Assembly: GCF_014282275.1 (NCBI RefSeq)
Contig: NZ_VFIA01000001.1
Coordinates: 186,001-250,000, forward strand
Direction of reading: 5' to 3'
Length of the DNA: 64,000 bases
From: Spirosoma utsteinense
Lineage (GTDB): Bacteria > Bacteroidota > Bacteroidia > Cytophagales > Spirosomataceae
Within the stretch, counting starts at the first letter, position 1. The number at the start of each line of letters is the position of its first letter. Made by a program: the position numbers and the translations under genes. Under the pieces are notes generated by a model. It saw nothing but the letters and a program-made list of their open reading frames with translations. It did not search any database and had not been told where the DNA came from. Below are positions 9,801-18,662 of this stretch, piece after piece.

Positions 9801-9977
9801 AAGTCGCTACAGGTACGGGTTAGTAATAGCCGGGGTGAGCCGATCAGTGAACAAACCGTTGAAACGACCGGAACGGCGTTGCGCCGTTATATTTCACTAG
9901 GACGTTCGCCTGGTATTTATTTGCTACAGGTTAATGATGGTGCAGCGCACAGGACGGTGAAGATTGTTCGCCAGTGA
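6828..9977 (+). CDS. Secreted subtilase-like (S8/S53 fold) protein with Ig-like domain, repeats and T9SS sorting domain
   Basis: This 1049-residue protein starts with a signal peptide ending near GNAQNP. The peptidase-like domain covers residues ~150-590: Asp173 in GIISDSYD, the oxyanion Asn290 in SAAGN and the nucleophile Ser525 in GTSAAAPHAA match subtilases. The His-box HGTHVAG is replaced by DEGRAM (residues 207-212) before HDVAPGA; Glu208 lies where sedolisins have catalytic Glu. A jelly-roll-like insert lies at ~320-420. Downstream are three related modules beginning YTCATGQ, YDCSTGA and YDCASGQ (near residues 602, 786 and 876), a putative Ig/cadherin-like domain (~680-775; SDPDNDPLTYS, GIPTQAGT) and a C-terminal domain (~960-1049) with the GIYLLQV and KIVRQ features of type IX secretion sorting domains. 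It is probably exported to the cell surface or medium. Proteolytic activity is inferred, not certain. Confidence 0.85.
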   Translation: MRKQLRKWSAFALIAPFLLCQPRIGNAQNPIKEAARAAKVSPDLLAVQTNNGAPTPLPVRGLQVQNLAILTGNTVAIEAVSIEENSQALLESLRRLGLLNGVSVKRMVSGYLPIDKIDELKEVPGLKFARPAYQPQHNAGSVTSQGDKAMRADVARQTYGVTGVGSKIGIISDSYDKLGGAAAGVRSGDLPSGVEVLLDYLQPDASDEGRAMAELVHDVAPGAAIAFHTAQGGQAVFAKAIRDLAAAGCNIIVDDIIYFAEPFFQDGIVAQAADEVVTMHNATFFSAAGNQARSSYQAGFKDSGINIPNYGQAHDFGGGDIRQRITLPAGGTIRLAFQWDDSFFSASGVGARSDLDVLVYSTEGALINGSFGDNMLGDPFEIISLSNSSNGPISVDIVIVKFAGPDPGLVKWINFGSQNIAIEYDTKSSTSYGHANASRAISVAAAPYFYTKAFNGNLETAIVEDFSSAGGTPTLFTTTGERINGAVGITRQKPDITSVDGGNTTFFYPGQDAESDGFPNFFGTSAAAPHAAAVAALMQQKATNGLAPSSIATALKTTAMDMDDPLTPDFDSGFDYRTGYGFIQADRAIQATIQPLALVQPMYTCATGQLTFQTTGGDGSPVEYRSVGITDWTLQPVQFIDAPVRADKNSTTVYLQARQHGFEATTYAFNFRAYCEGSNGNQPPILDNPIGTQLAQRDTYFAFQLPGNTFSDPDNDPLTYSATGLPTGLTFDAVNRRIEGIPTQAGTFPITITAVDAGGLSAQVMFTLLVSPTGSTQPLALIAPLYDCSTGAITFRTVEGDGTPITYTAIGVQRNAPTEASGMVEAELRGDPKPIVISATQSGVTVSYTFDFAAFCRGEGAPTPPVTGTLALLAPTYDCASGQFSFQVTGVKAGKTVEYYSVPGITDWSVNPTHQFNNDLRTAGDVKPFTLRARYTGEPGSEVTLEWIRPLPCLPNARLATEEIHRGLQVMVLGNPARDEQVEINVLGATGKSLQVRVSNSRGEPISEQTVETTGTALRRYISLGRSPGIYLLQVNDGAAHRTVKIVRQ

Positions 9978-9985
9978 AAGTATAC

Positions 9986-10148
9986 AGCCCTGCCAGTGGT
10001 CTGAAAGACCCTGGTAGTGGCTCGGCGGCAAGTTGGCCGGCACTAACAAAAAGATGATCTTCCTGGTCTGAAAGACCCTGGTAGTGGCTCGGCTAATCCT
10101 GCTTTGTTCTCAGCCACTACCAGGGTCTTTCAGACCACTGGCAGGGCT
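9986..10148. repeat. Dispersed palindromic repeat, copy A (perfect 37-bp inverted repeat plus a partial direct copy)
   Basis: Arms 9986-10022 and 10112-10148 are exact reverse complements (37 bp), containing CCCTGCCAGTGGTC and GACCCTGGTAGTGG. A 28-bp stretch of the left arm (9998-10025) recurs exactly in the same orientation at 10065-10092. The element fills the gap between two convergent stop codons (8 nt after 9977, 7 nt from 10156). Copy B lies at 25365-25517. It may act as a bidirectional terminator, and looks like a REP- or MITE-like element. Confidence 0.85.
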
Positions 10149-10155
10149 ACTGCAA

Positions 10156-11028
10156 TTACGATAACTTCGTAATCACTTTACTATACTTCTCCCGCCAGTG
10201 TTTCCAGCGCCTGTGTGACCAGAGCCAGTCGGATGGGTGATTTCGAATGGTTTCTTCCAGTAGGTCGCGGTATCGCTCCAGAATAGCGCCGGGTGGCACA
10301 GCCTCGTAGGGTGGCTCAGCGATCAGTGTAAACGTTGCTTCATAATAACCCCGCCGTAACCGAACCAATTGTAGGTAGAACACGGCGAATTTCCGACTGC
10401 GGGCCAGTCGTTCGGTACCAGGCGTAAAGGGGGTATTGCGGTGCAGAAAGGTAGTCCAGTAAGCGTGTTCGGGCACATCGGGCATTTGATCGGCCACCAG
10501 TGCAATGATGCGGGGTACATCTTTTCGGGCGACCAACTGGCGGGGCAAATTTCTCATCGAGGTGGGTACTGCGCCGAAGCTTGACCGTACCGTTCGCATC
10601 ATCTCTTCGAAGAACGCATTGTTCAGGGGCTTATAGACACTGTCGACAGGCATGCTATTGAGTACCGATGCCGACGGTATCCATTCCCAGTTGCCCTGGT
10701 GAGAAGCCATACCGATAACTGTCTGACCAGCCCGCAGCCGGCTCTGTACCAACTCGGCATTGGTGAACCGGACCCGCCGGCGTAACTCATCGGGCGAAAG
10801 TGCGGGCATTTTTATCGTTTCAACGATGAGGTCGGTCAGGTTGCGGTAAAACCCCCGGGCAACTGCCTGTATTTCAGCGTCTGACTTTTCGGGAAACGAT
10901 AATTTCATGTTCTCCAGTACCACTTTCCGGCGATACCGGATACCGTACAGCAACAAATAGTACAAGAAATCGGAAAAGAGGTAGAGCACACCAAGTGGTA
11001 ATCGGGACAACAAACGAAAAAAGATCAT
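10156..11028 (-). CDS. Lysophospholipid / lipid A late acyltransferase family (LpxL/HtrB-like)
   Basis: This 290-residue protein belongs to the LpxL/LpxM acyltransferase family, which adds secondary acyl chains to lipid A or related lipids at the inner membrane. The catalytic HX4(D/E) motif is HQGNWE near residue 114. An N-terminal amphipathic to hydrophobic segment (LGVLYLFSDFLYYLLLYG) anchors it to the membrane, followed by the family's RRKVVLENMKLSFPE stretch. A second conserved block is VPRIIALVADQMPD. The C-terminus matches the family ending (PSDWLWSHRRWKH). Length is typical. It stands alone: the next gene is divergent. Acyl donor and exact acceptor are unknown. Confidence 0.9.
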   Translation of the reverse strand: MIFFRLLSRLPLGVLYLFSDFLYYLLLYGIRYRRKVVLENMKLSFPEKSDAEIQAVARGFYRNLTDLIVETIKMPALSPDELRRRVRFTNAELVQSRLRAGQTVIGMASHQGNWEWIPSASVLNSMPVDSVYKPLNNAFFEEMMRTVRSSFGAVPTSMRNLPRQLVARKDVPRIIALVADQMPDVPEHAYWTTFLHRNTPFTPGTERLARSRKFAVFYLQLVRLRRGYYEATFTLIAEPPYEAVPPGAILERYRDLLEETIRNHPSDWLWSHRRWKHWREKYSKVITKLS

Positions 11029-11116
11029 TCGGCAAGTGGGGCGTATCGTGGAATAAAACGATTGTTTTACCCGATGGATACCTGAAATTAAAAATTTATA
11101 AAATCTGTAGGAGGTA

Positions 11117-11836
11117 TTGATTTTTTACCTTACTTGTGAACAGATACGATTGTTATTATTGGAAAAGTACCAACTAAAGCCTTACCCGGCCGAATTGTTA
11201 ATCGACCTGCATTACTTGCCCTGTCTGGATTATATGTCGGGGTTCATGCAGTTTGAGCGGGTGTGGCTTGAAGCAAACGAGCATTACCAGAAGCAAAGTT
11301 ACAGAAATAGGTGCTATGTCCTGACGGCAAATAAAGTAGACGTGTTAACGGTACCGGTCATACAGGGAACGCACCACCGTCCCATTCGCGATCTCAGGAT
11401 CGATACCGGGCAGCCCTGGCAACAGCATCACTGGCGGTGCTTACAGGCAGCTTACCGTAAGGCGCCGTTTTACGAACACTACGCACCCGAGTTTGAACCG
11501 GTTTATGGGAAGACCTGGTCGTATCTGTTCGATTTGAACTATGAACTGCTGACAATTTGTCTGAGACTGGTAGGGGTGAAGACGCCCGTTGACCTGACAG
11601 AATGGTATGAGAAAAGCCCGGATGCCGGTCGATTTGACGCCCGGTCGATGGTGAATCCGCGAAACGGTCCGGAATCGTATGTATTCCATCAGGCGGTATC
11701 TTACCAACAGAACTTTGGCCCCGATTTTGTACCGAATCTAAGTATAATCGATTTGTTGTTCTGCCAGGGACCGGCTGCGAAACAAGTTTTAAACCAACAG
11801 GTCGTTACTAGTTCAAGCTTGGGTTTGGCCAGTTAG
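11117..11836 (+). CDS. WbqC-like family protein
   Basis: The protein matches the WbqC family, found in polysaccharide and glycosylation loci, including Bacteroidota housekeeping contexts; its biochemical role is unproven. Visible family features are LLIDLHYLPCLDYM near the N-terminus, VPVIQGTHHRPIRDLRID in the middle, and the pattern WQQHHWRCLQAAYRKAPFYEHY. The start is uncertain. The frame opens with TTG at 11117-11119, only 2 nt after a GGAGG, which is too close to serve it. Relatives normally begin just before the LIDLHYLP motif, so a TTG at 11195 is also possible; no ATG precedes the motif. The C-terminus ends shortly after a segment that varies in the family. Neighbours do not form a pathway. 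Confidence 0.75.
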   Translation: MIFYLTCEQIRLLLLEKYQLKPYPAELLIDLHYLPCLDYMSGFMQFERVWLEANEHYQKQSYRNRCYVLTANKVDVLTVPVIQGTHHRPIRDLRIDTGQPWQQHHWRCLQAAYRKAPFYEHYAPEFEPVYGKTWSYLFDLNYELLTICLRLVGVKTPVDLTEWYEKSPDAGRFDARSMVNPRNGPESYVFHQAVSYQQNFGPDFVPNLSIIDLLFCQGPAAKQVLNQQVVTSSSLGLAS

Positions 11837-11939
11837 CACTTAGTTGAGGGCCGTAAAATCAACCCTGGCATAGAGTGAACAAATCACGTTAACGCTGCGT
11901 TAAACCAGTATTACGCTTACCTAAGGAGACCCAAAGCGA

Positions 11940-14468
11940 ATGGAAGCAAAATTCTCAAACCGCGTTAAGGAAGTTATCTCGCTGAGCCGGGAAGAAGCCT
12001 TGCGCTTAGGCCACGACTACATCGGAACGGAGCACCTGCTGCTCGGCATGATCCGTGAGGGCGAGGGTGTAGCGGTCGGGCTGTTAAAAAAACTCGGTAT
12101 ATCACTTGATGAACTCCGGGTCACTATTGAACAGGCCACGAAAGGAACGGCTACCAATAATGTGAAAAACCTGGCGAATATTCCGCTGACCCGTCAGTCG
12201 GAAAAAACGCTCAAGATCACGTATCTGGAAGCCAAGATATTCAAAAGCCCGCTTATCGGGACCGAGCACCTGCTGCTGTCGATTCTGCGCGATGAAGACA
12301 ATGTCGCCACGCAGATTCTAAACAAATTTAATGTCAACTACGAAGTCATTAAGGAGATGCTGGAATATCAATCAACGGGAAGTCGCCCGACGATGGCGAG
12401 CGAGACCGACGATGACGATAATGACCGGGGTATGTTCGGTGGCAGCGGCAGCGCTGGTGCTGGAAAGGATACCAAAGGGTCTGAAAAGTCAAGGACACCG
12501 GTACTCGACAATTTCGGTCGGGATCTAACCAAATTTGCCGAAATCGGCAAACTCGATCCCATCGTGGGTCGGGAGAAAGAGATCGAACGGGTGGCCCAGA
12601 TTCTGAGCCGCCGGAAGAAAAACAACCCAATTCTTATTGGTGAGCCGGGCGTTGGTAAAACGGCCATTGCCGAAGGACTGGCGTTGCGGATCGTTCAGAA
12701 GAAAGTATCGCGGGTGTTGTTCGGCAAACGCGTCGTTACGCTGGACCTTGCCTCTCTCGTAGCTGGTACCAAATACCGGGGCCAGTTTGAAGAGCGAATG
12801 AAGGCGGTCATGAACGAACTGGAGAAATCACCGGAGGTGATCCTGTTCATCGATGAGCTGCACACGATTGTTGGAGCAGGCGGTGCCTCAGGTTCGCTCG
12901 ATGCCTCGAACATGTTCAAACCAGCGCTGGCACGGGGTGACATTCAATGTATCGGTGCTACCACGCTGGATGAGTACCGTCAGTACATCGAGAAAGATGG
13001 CGCGCTGGCCCGTCGTTTCCAGATGGTCATGGTTGACGCCACGTCTATCGATGAGACGATCGAAATCCTGAACAATATCAAAGACAAGTACGAAGAACAC
13101 CACCACGTCAATTACACGCAGGAGGCTATCGAAGCCGCTGTGAAGTTGTCGGAACGGTATATTTCGGACCGGTTCCTGCCTGACAAAGCTATCGATGTGA
13201 TGGATGAAGTGGGTGCCCGGGTTCACATATCGAACATCACGGTGCCCGAAGATATCCTGAAGCTCGAAGAGCAAATAGAGAATATCAAGAAGGAGAAAAA
13301 TCAGGTTGTCAAGAGTCAGAAGTACGAAGAGGCTGCTCAACTCCGCGATAAGGAGAAGCGTTTGATCGACCAGCTCGATCGGGCCAAGCAGGCTTGGGAA
13401 GAGGATACCAAGAAGCGTCGTTACACGGTTAACGAAGAAAGTGTAGCCGAAGTCGTAGCAATGATGACGGGTATTCCGGTCACCAGCGTATCGAATGACG
13501 AAGGCAAGAAACTCGTCAACATGGGCGAGGAGCTGAAGGGGAAAGTAATAGGACAGGCGACGGCTATTGAGAAACTGGTGAAAGCCATTCAACGGACGCG
13601 CGTCGGTCTGAAAGATCCCAAGAAACCAATTGGTTCTTTCATCTTCCTCGGGCCAACGGGTGTTGGTAAAACGGAGCTGGCAAAAGTACTGGCTACATAC
13701 CTCTTCGATAAAGATGACGCACTGGTTCGGATCGATATGTCGGAGTACATGGAGAAATTCAGCGTTAGCCGTTTAGTTGGCGCTCCTCCGGGCTATGTTG
13801 GTTACGAAGAAGGTGGTCAGTTGACTGAGAAAATACGTCGCAAGCCGTACAGTGTTGTCCTGCTTGACGAAATCGAGAAAGCCCACCCGGATGTATTCAA
13901 CATCCTGTTGCAGGTGCTTGACGATGGTATTCTGACTGACGGATTGGGTCGCCGGGTCGATTTCCGGAACACGATCATCATCATGACGTCGAACATTGGG
14001 GTGCGTGACCTTAAAGATTTCGGTGCTGGTATTGGTTTTGCCACCAAGAAAACGGAGAACCAGGATGACTTGATGAAGAGCACTATTCAAAGTGCACTGC
14101 GGAAAGCGTTCTCGCCGGAATTCCTTAACCGTCTCGACGATGTGATTGTGTTTAACTCGCTGTTGCGTGAAGACATCCACAAAATCATTGACCTGATGCT
14201 GGGCAAACTGCTGGGCCGTGTGACCAACCTGGGCTATCATGTCGAACTGACGGAGAAGGCGAAAGACTTCCTGGCCGAAAAAGGATATGATCCTCAGTAC
14301 GGTGCCCGTCCATTGAGCCGCGCCATCCAGCGTTATCTTGAAGACCCCGTTGCGGAAGAAATTCTGAAAGGGGAGCTGAAGGAAGGCGATGTGATCCAGG
14401 CCGACTACAGTGGCGAAGGTGAACTACTGACGATCACCGTCAAAAAGCCCGAAACAGTAGCTGAATAA
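11940..14468 (+). CDS. clpC: ATP-dependent Clp protease ATP-binding subunit ClpC (Hsp100)
   Basis: This 842-residue AAA+ unfoldase feeds substrates to ClpP. In order it has an N-domain made of two Clp_N repeats ([18 protein letters not shown] and [19 protein letters not shown]), a linker rich in Ser/Gly/Asp, the first ATPase (Walker [10 protein letters not shown] near residue 235, Walker [11 protein letters not shown]), a short coiled-coil M domain with a UVR-like motif ([14 protein letters not shown]), which distinguishes ClpC from ClpB and ClpA, and the second ATPase (Walker [10 protein letters not shown] near residue 571). The C-terminal D2-small domain carries the ClpP-loop region. A good ribosome binding site (AAGGAG) lies upstream of the ATG, unusual in this window. 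A strong terminator follows. Confidence 0.97.
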   Translation: MEAKFSNRVKEVISLSREEALRLGHDYIGTEHLLLGMIREGEGVAVGLLKKLGISLDELRVTIEQATKGTATNNVKNLANIPLTRQSEKTLKITYLEAKIFKSPLIGTEHLLLSILRDEDNVATQILNKFNVNYEVIKEMLEYQSTGSRPTMASETDDDDNDRGMFGGSGSAGAGKDTKGSEKSRTPVLDNFGRDLTKFAEIGKLDPIVGREKEIERVAQILSRRKKNNPILIGEPGVGKTAIAEGLALRIVQKKVSRVLFGKRVVTLDLASLVAGTKYRGQFEERMKAVMNELEKSPEVILFIDELHTIVGAGGASGSLDASNMFKPALARGDIQCIGATTLDEYRQYIEKDGALARRFQMVMVDATSIDETIEILNNIKDKYEEHHHVNYTQEAIEAAVKLSERYISDRFLPDKAIDVMDEVGARVHISNITVPEDILKLEEQIENIKKEKNQVVKSQKYEEAAQLRDKEKRLIDQLDRAKQAWEEDTKKRRYTVNEESVAEVVAMMTGIPVTSVSNDEGKKLVNMGEELKGKVIGQATAIEKLVKAIQRTRVGLKDPKKPIGSFIFLGPTGVGKTELAKVLATYLFDKDDALVRIDMSEYMEKFSVSRLVGAPPGYVGYEEGGQLTEKIRRKPYSVVLLDEIEKAHPDVFNILLQVLDDGILTDGLGRRVDFRNTIIIMTSNIGVRDLKDFGAGIGFATKKTENQDDLMKSTIQSALRKAFSPEFLNRLDDVIVFNSLLREDIHKIIDLMLGKLLGRVTNLGYHVELTEKAKDFLAEKGYDPQYGARPLSRAIQRYLEDPVAEEILKGELKEGDVIQADYSGEGELLTITVKKPETVAE

Positions 14469-14510
14469 GCAATTACAGGGTTACAGGCAACTGCCACCCA
14501 GATGATAAAT

Positions 14511-14544
14511 AAGAAAGGCCGGACGGAAACGTTCGGCCTTTCTT
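14511..14544 (+). terminator. Rho-independent terminator after clpC
   Basis: The stem aagaaaggccg / cggcctttctt (11 bp plus wobble pairs) encloses a short loop and is followed by a T-rich tail, 42 nt after the clpC stop. The gene on the other side converges, so it may work in both directions. Confidence 0.8.
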
Positions 14545-14566
14545 GCTTTACAGGTACCTATAAGCG

Positions 14567-16321
14567 CTAGATACTTTTGCTCTTAACCTGATCGATCAGG
14601 TATTCAGACGTACGCATGGAAGCAGCCAGGATGGTCCAGGTGACGTTTTTGTCGCCCTGCGAAACAAACGGTGCGGCATCTACGACGAATAGATTTTTTA
14701 CGTCGTGGGCTTGCTGGTACTTGTTCAGCGCTGACGTTTGAGGATCATTACCCATACGAACCGTTCCTACCTCGTGGATAATACGGCCCGGCGCGGCCAG
14801 TCCGTACCCATGAGCCGTAGTAGGGCCGGGTTTAGGGCCAAGGGCAATACCACCCATTGCATGGATAATTTCTTCGAAGGTATCCTGCATGTGTTTGGCT
14901 TGTTTCACTTCGTAATCGGACCACTTATAATGGAAGCGCAGCACGGGTATACCGTACTTGTCAACGGCATTGGGGTCGATCTCGCAGTAATTGCTTTCCA
15001 GCGGCACAGGTTCGCCCCGACCCGACATGCTGATATAAGCGCCGTAAAAACGGCGGAAGTCGTCTTTGAGTCCGGCACCGTATCCACCGCCTGGCTTCAT
15101 CTTGCCATCGCGGCCGGGAATGAGACTGTGCATTGCTTCAACGCCACTGCCGAACCCGTAGCCCGGCATGCCCATGCCACCTCCGTACTCGATGTGGTAG
15201 CCCCTTGGGAAGTCCAGCTTTTTGTTATCGAGCCACCAGGGAGTAAACACGTGCATGCCGCCAACGCCATCTTCATTATATCGTTTGCGATCCATCAGGG
15301 CCGGAATAAAGCCCGAACGGCTGGCACCCGTAGAATCATTCAGGTACTTACCAACTACGCCACTGCTGTTGGCCAGTCCATTGGGAAAGCGGGATGATTT
15401 GGAGTTGAGCAGAATCCGGGCCGACTCGCAGGTACTGGCACCCAGCATAACAGCTTTTGCCCGAACGGTTACTTCTTCCAGGGTTTGGTTATTGACATAG
15501 CTCACCCCCGTAGCCAGTCCGGTTTGAGGGTCTGTTAATACCTCCCGAACCATAGCTCCATTAATAAGGGTCACGTTCCCGGTTTTAACGGCTGGAATAC
15601 ATAGCACGGACGACGCTGAGAAGTCGGCATAAGCCTGACAGCCCCGGTTACACTGGTGGCAATAGAAACAGGAACCCCGGTCTTTATTGATGGGCTTTGT
15701 TAAAATACTCAGGCGCGACGGAATGACCGGAATGCCAATACTGCGGGCACCCTTCCGGATCATCAACTCATGCAGGCGGGGTTTGGGGGGAGGCAGGAAA
15801 ATACCATCGGGTTCGTTCGGGAAATTTTCGACAGAGCCAAAGACCCCAATCAATTTGTCTACCCGGTCATAGAAAGGCTTCATGTCGTCGTAGCCGATAG
15901 GCCAGTCGTCACCAACGCCTGACAGGGAACGACGACGAAAATCGTCGGGGCCGAAACGCATGGAGATACGTCCCCAGTGGTTCGTTCGACCACCCAGCAT
16001 TCTGGATCTGAACCAGCCGAACTCGGTACCGTCTTTAGCCGAATAGGGTTCACCTTCAATGTCCCAGCCACCCCACGCAGCATCGAAATCTCCACCGGAC
16101 CGGGCTGCCGTACTGGCTCCGCGCCGGGGCGACTCCCAGGGCCATTTCAGCTGAGTGATGTACTTTGGATCAGCCGGGTCGTAGTAGCCGCCCGCTTCGA
16201 GCAAGACGACTTTAGCCCCGGCTTTAGCCAACATATAAGCGGCCATACCGCCACCGGCCCCTGAGCCGACGATGGCAACATCATAAACGAGCGGGGCTTT
16301 TTTAAGTTGTGGAATGTCCAT
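14567..16321 (-). CDS. GMC family FAD-dependent oxidoreductase
   Basis: This 584-residue flavoprotein belongs to the glucose-methanol-choline oxidoreductase family of Bacteroidota. The FAD-binding Rossmann motif is VAIVGSGAGGG near the N-terminus, followed by VVLLEAGG. Internal features are MLGGRTNHWGR, a Cys-rich segment (CFYCHQCNRGC) usual in this subgroup, and the C-terminal block HEVGTVRMGNDPQTS with a conserved catalytic-region His, then NLFVVDAAPF and NVTWTILA. I chose ATG at 16319-16321 because the upstream extension to 16369 begins with TTG. Relatives oxidise sugars or alcohols and are often found beside a gluconate dehydrogenase subunit 3-like protein, which is absent here. There is no clear signal peptide. 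Substrate is unknown. Confidence 0.92.
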   Translation of the reverse strand: MDIPQLKKAPLVYDVAIVGSGAGGGMAAYMLAKAGAKVVLLEAGGYYDPADPKYITQLKWPWESPRRGASTAARSGGDFDAAWGGWDIEGEPYSAKDGTEFGWFRSRMLGGRTNHWGRISMRFGPDDFRRRSLSGVGDDWPIGYDDMKPFYDRVDKLIGVFGSVENFPNEPDGIFLPPPKPRLHELMIRKGARSIGIPVIPSRLSILTKPINKDRGSCFYCHQCNRGCQAYADFSASSVLCIPAVKTGNVTLINGAMVREVLTDPQTGLATGVSYVNNQTLEEVTVRAKAVMLGASTCESARILLNSKSSRFPNGLANSSGVVGKYLNDSTGASRSGFIPALMDRKRYNEDGVGGMHVFTPWWLDNKKLDFPRGYHIEYGGGMGMPGYGFGSGVEAMHSLIPGRDGKMKPGGGYGAGLKDDFRRFYGAYISMSGRGEPVPLESNYCEIDPNAVDKYGIPVLRFHYKWSDYEVKQAKHMQDTFEEIIHAMGGIALGPKPGPTTAHGYGLAAPGRIIHEVGTVRMGNDPQTSALNKYQQAHDVKNLFVVDAAPFVSQGDKNVTWTILAASMRTSEYLIDQVKSKSI

Positions 16322-16412
16322 CTGACAGAAAAAGGGGTAAGGGTGTTCAACAAGCGTCGATAACTCCAAAAGCCCTATAGCTGTGTGGTTTACTCGTAAG
16401 CCAGTTCATACA

Positions 16413-17165
16413 CTACCGTATGGCCTGCACTGCCTCCGCCACTTTGTCCGTACTGATAATGTCGATACCTAATTTCCTGAGCTGTTTCCAGGCATTGGGA
16501 GTATCCGGGGTACCCCAGAAACGGAAGGGTTTATTATCGCTATGAGCCCGTTTTATAACCCGTTTGAGTTTATCGCGGTCAGCATCGGGCAGGTCGCCGT
16601 TGCCGTCCCACCGGGAGTAGGACTGGAAATTGTCGCTGATGAGGGCGACGCGTTTGAGGGTCTCTTCGTCATACACCTCGCTCGGACGACCATCGAACTG
16701 AATAAGCAGCGGGTAGTCCAGAAAGGTGTCGATTTTGGGGCGGTTGCCACTGATTATAATCTGGACGGCTTTGGCATTTGCCGACCGGTTAAAACACGGT
16801 AGACGCTCCTGTAAAGCTGTAATCAGTTTCGGCAACACGTCTGAAGCTACATCCTTCACGTCGATGACCAGACTAAAGGTATAATCCCTGACCGGGCTCA
16901 CCTTGTCGGTATATTGGCTGAACAGAGCAGCTATGGGAGTCAGGTAGAGCGAATCCAGCGTAGGAGCGAGGACCTCCGGTTTATCGTGTGTTACAACGAG
17001 TTTACCATTCTGTACCCATACATCGGCTTCAATATAATCGGCTCGCTGTTCGTAGGCCGCAGTGAACGGGCGAGATTGGGCGTAATCGTTATGTGAAAGA
17101 ATTTTCTGAGCAAACAGATTGGTCGTTAACAGCCAGCTACCGAACAGAAGAATAGAGCGTATCAT
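16413..17165 (-). CDS. Secreted PI-PLC / glycerophosphodiester phosphodiesterase-like protein
   Basis: From ATG 17165 the protein has 250 residues and begins with a signal peptide (MIRSILLFGSWLLTTNLFAQ), which is why I prefer this start over an earlier one at 17216. The mature part begins KILSHNDYAQSRPF, then EADVWVQNGKLVVTHD, matching the TIM-barrel phosphodiesterase group in which His of SHND and Glu/Asp of EADV bind the metal. It is the bacterial family named for phosphatidylinositol-specific phospholipase C or GDPD, similar to fungal Aim6. Likely periplasmic or outer-membrane associated; the substrate may be a glycerophosphodiester but is not proven. The GMC oxidoreductase gene follows on the same strand after about 90 nt. 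Confidence 0.82.
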   Translation of the reverse strand: MIRSILLFGSWLLTTNLFAQKILSHNDYAQSRPFTAAYEQRADYIEADVWVQNGKLVVTHDKPEVLAPTLDSLYLTPIAALFSQYTDKVSPVRDYTFSLVIDVKDVASDVLPKLITALQERLPCFNRSANAKAVQIIISGNRPKIDTFLDYPLLIQFDGRPSEVYDEETLKRVALISDNFQSYSRWDGNGDLPDADRDKLKRVIKRAHSDNKPFRFWGTPDTPNAWKQLRKLGIDIISTDKVAEAVQAIR

Positions 17166-17328
17166 GGGCAGAAAATCGGTCGGGTGGTGATCAGGCGGAA
17201 AGTTAAGCAACTGCATCCGGTAGTTAGCTTTGGCAGGAGACGAGTTTTAACAAAATTTATACTGACCGTTTTATGAACAGATGACTAAATGCCCTACTTT
17301 GCTCCACACAATGTAACATAAAATAAAA

Positions 17329-18525
17329 ATGAAAATACCGCTATGTACGCTGGCCGGGTTGCTGCTGGTAGGTGTTGCCGGGGCGCAGACGCAAAAAGGA
17401 AACGGCCTCATTAGTGGAGGTTTCTCGGTTAATTACAATAAGGCAGCCTATCAGCAATCAATTTCCCGTCTGGATTACTGGCAGCCTTCAATCGATTTAA
17501 CAGCCGGACGATTTGTTGCCGATAACTGGCTGGTAGGGGCATCAGTATCTGGTACAGCCACCAGTCAGAAAATACAGAATGGACTGTATAACGGGCAGCC
17601 TGTCCGAACTACGAGCATTAATCAGGTAGCGGTCGAATTCGTGCCGTTTGTGCGTCGGTACTGGCAGTTTGCACCGGTTCAGGTTTTTGCTGGTGTTGGA
17701 TTATCAGCGCAGGTCAATAGCGAACGGCTGAACAACGGTGAGCCTATTAGTACGAATCCACAGGATGTCCCAACGAACCAGTGGGTCAATGGTGTAACGA
17801 TCGGTCCGTATCTGGAAGCGGGTGTGAATTATTTCGTGACAAAACGGCTGGCTCTCCAGCTATCGGCAGCAACACGCTCATTACCGTTTTCAGTGGCCAG
17901 TGTAAACACCGGCCTCGTATACTGGACAGGCTCGGATCGGAAATCGGATGCTGAGCAGCCACGCGACAACGAGCAGACGAACCGCGGTAACTGGGTAATC
18001 GAAGGGGGTTTTTCCGTCGAGCGCTCCTCCTCGGAGTATGAGAGCAACACGCAGCGCAATCAAACAACGAGTAGTTACACCCTTTCGCCGTCGGTCGGGT
18101 ATTTTATTGGCAAGAACAACCTCCTTGGGGTTAGTGTACCGTTGTTTTTCGGGTCGGGAGAAAGCTTTAACCAGAATTTACCCACGTATACGAGCAATTA
18201 CTGGTCGGTGGGGATTGCCCCCTATTTTCAGCACTACTGGACATCGACCCGATTAACACCCTATACCCGCGTTGGAGCGTCTTATACCCTATTAAAGTCT
18301 GGGGTAAACACGAATACAACCTATACAGCAAGCGCAACGTTTGGCATGGGACTTGCCTACATGGCAGGAAAGCGCTTCCTTATAGAAACATCGCTGGGCA
18401 GCGCGTCGGTTGCCTACACGCCGTTTAACGAAGCGGACACAAATGCCCAATCATGGAACGTCAATCTGTTGGCTGGGTTACGGGGAAACTTCACTGTTCG
18501 TTATGTACTTACGCGGCCTGACTGA
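17329..18525 (+). CDS. Outer membrane beta-barrel protein with two homologous halves
   Basis: This 398-residue protein has a signal peptide (MKIPLCTLAGLLLVGVAGAQ) and a composition typical of outer membrane barrels: alternating aromatic and small residues, many Asn, Thr and Tyr. It appears internally duplicated. GLISGGFSVNYNK at residue ~27 matches WVIEGGFSVERSSSEY at ~223, and both halves continue with strands that include a turn like DNWLVGASVSG / KNNLLGVSVPL and a later long strand pair ending near LRPD. Each half is about 190 residues, the size of a small 8-stranded porin-like domain. I do not recognise a specific family or ligand. The gene stands alone; the same type of single-domain barrel is at 47459-48124. 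Confidence 0.75.
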   Translation: MKIPLCTLAGLLLVGVAGAQTQKGNGLISGGFSVNYNKAAYQQSISRLDYWQPSIDLTAGRFVADNWLVGASVSGTATSQKIQNGLYNGQPVRTTSINQVAVEFVPFVRRYWQFAPVQVFAGVGLSAQVNSERLNNGEPISTNPQDVPTNQWVNGVTIGPYLEAGVNYFVTKRLALQLSAATRSLPFSVASVNTGLVYWTGSDRKSDAEQPRDNEQTNRGNWVIEGGFSVERSSSEYESNTQRNQTTSSYTLSPSVGYFIGKNNLLGVSVPLFFGSGESFNQNLPTYTSNYWSVGIAPYFQHYWTSTRLTPYTRVGASYTLLKSGVNTNTTYTASATFGMGLAYMAGKRFLIETSLGSASVAYTPFNEADTNAQSWNVNLLAGLRGNFTVRYVLTRPD

Positions 18526-18549
18526 CCTTGTCGTTTGCGCCTAAATGGC

Positions 18550-18557
18550 TATTTTTG
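18550..18557 (+). promoter_or_regulatory. Putative fabG promoter (-7 box)
   Basis: TATTTTTG fits TAnnTTTG, with a TTG at 18528-18530 spaced 19 nt upstream, the expected spacing for a -33 element. It lies about 105 nt before the fabG ATG. The -33 element sits just after the stop codon of the upstream gene. Confidence 0.4.
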
Positions 18558-18662
18558 GCCAAACTTTATGTAAATGGATCATAGAGAACGGATGATGAGT
18601 ACGGGAACAACAGATAACCCTTTATAGCGCATCCCGCTTTTATGATTCACGGAAATTGACGA

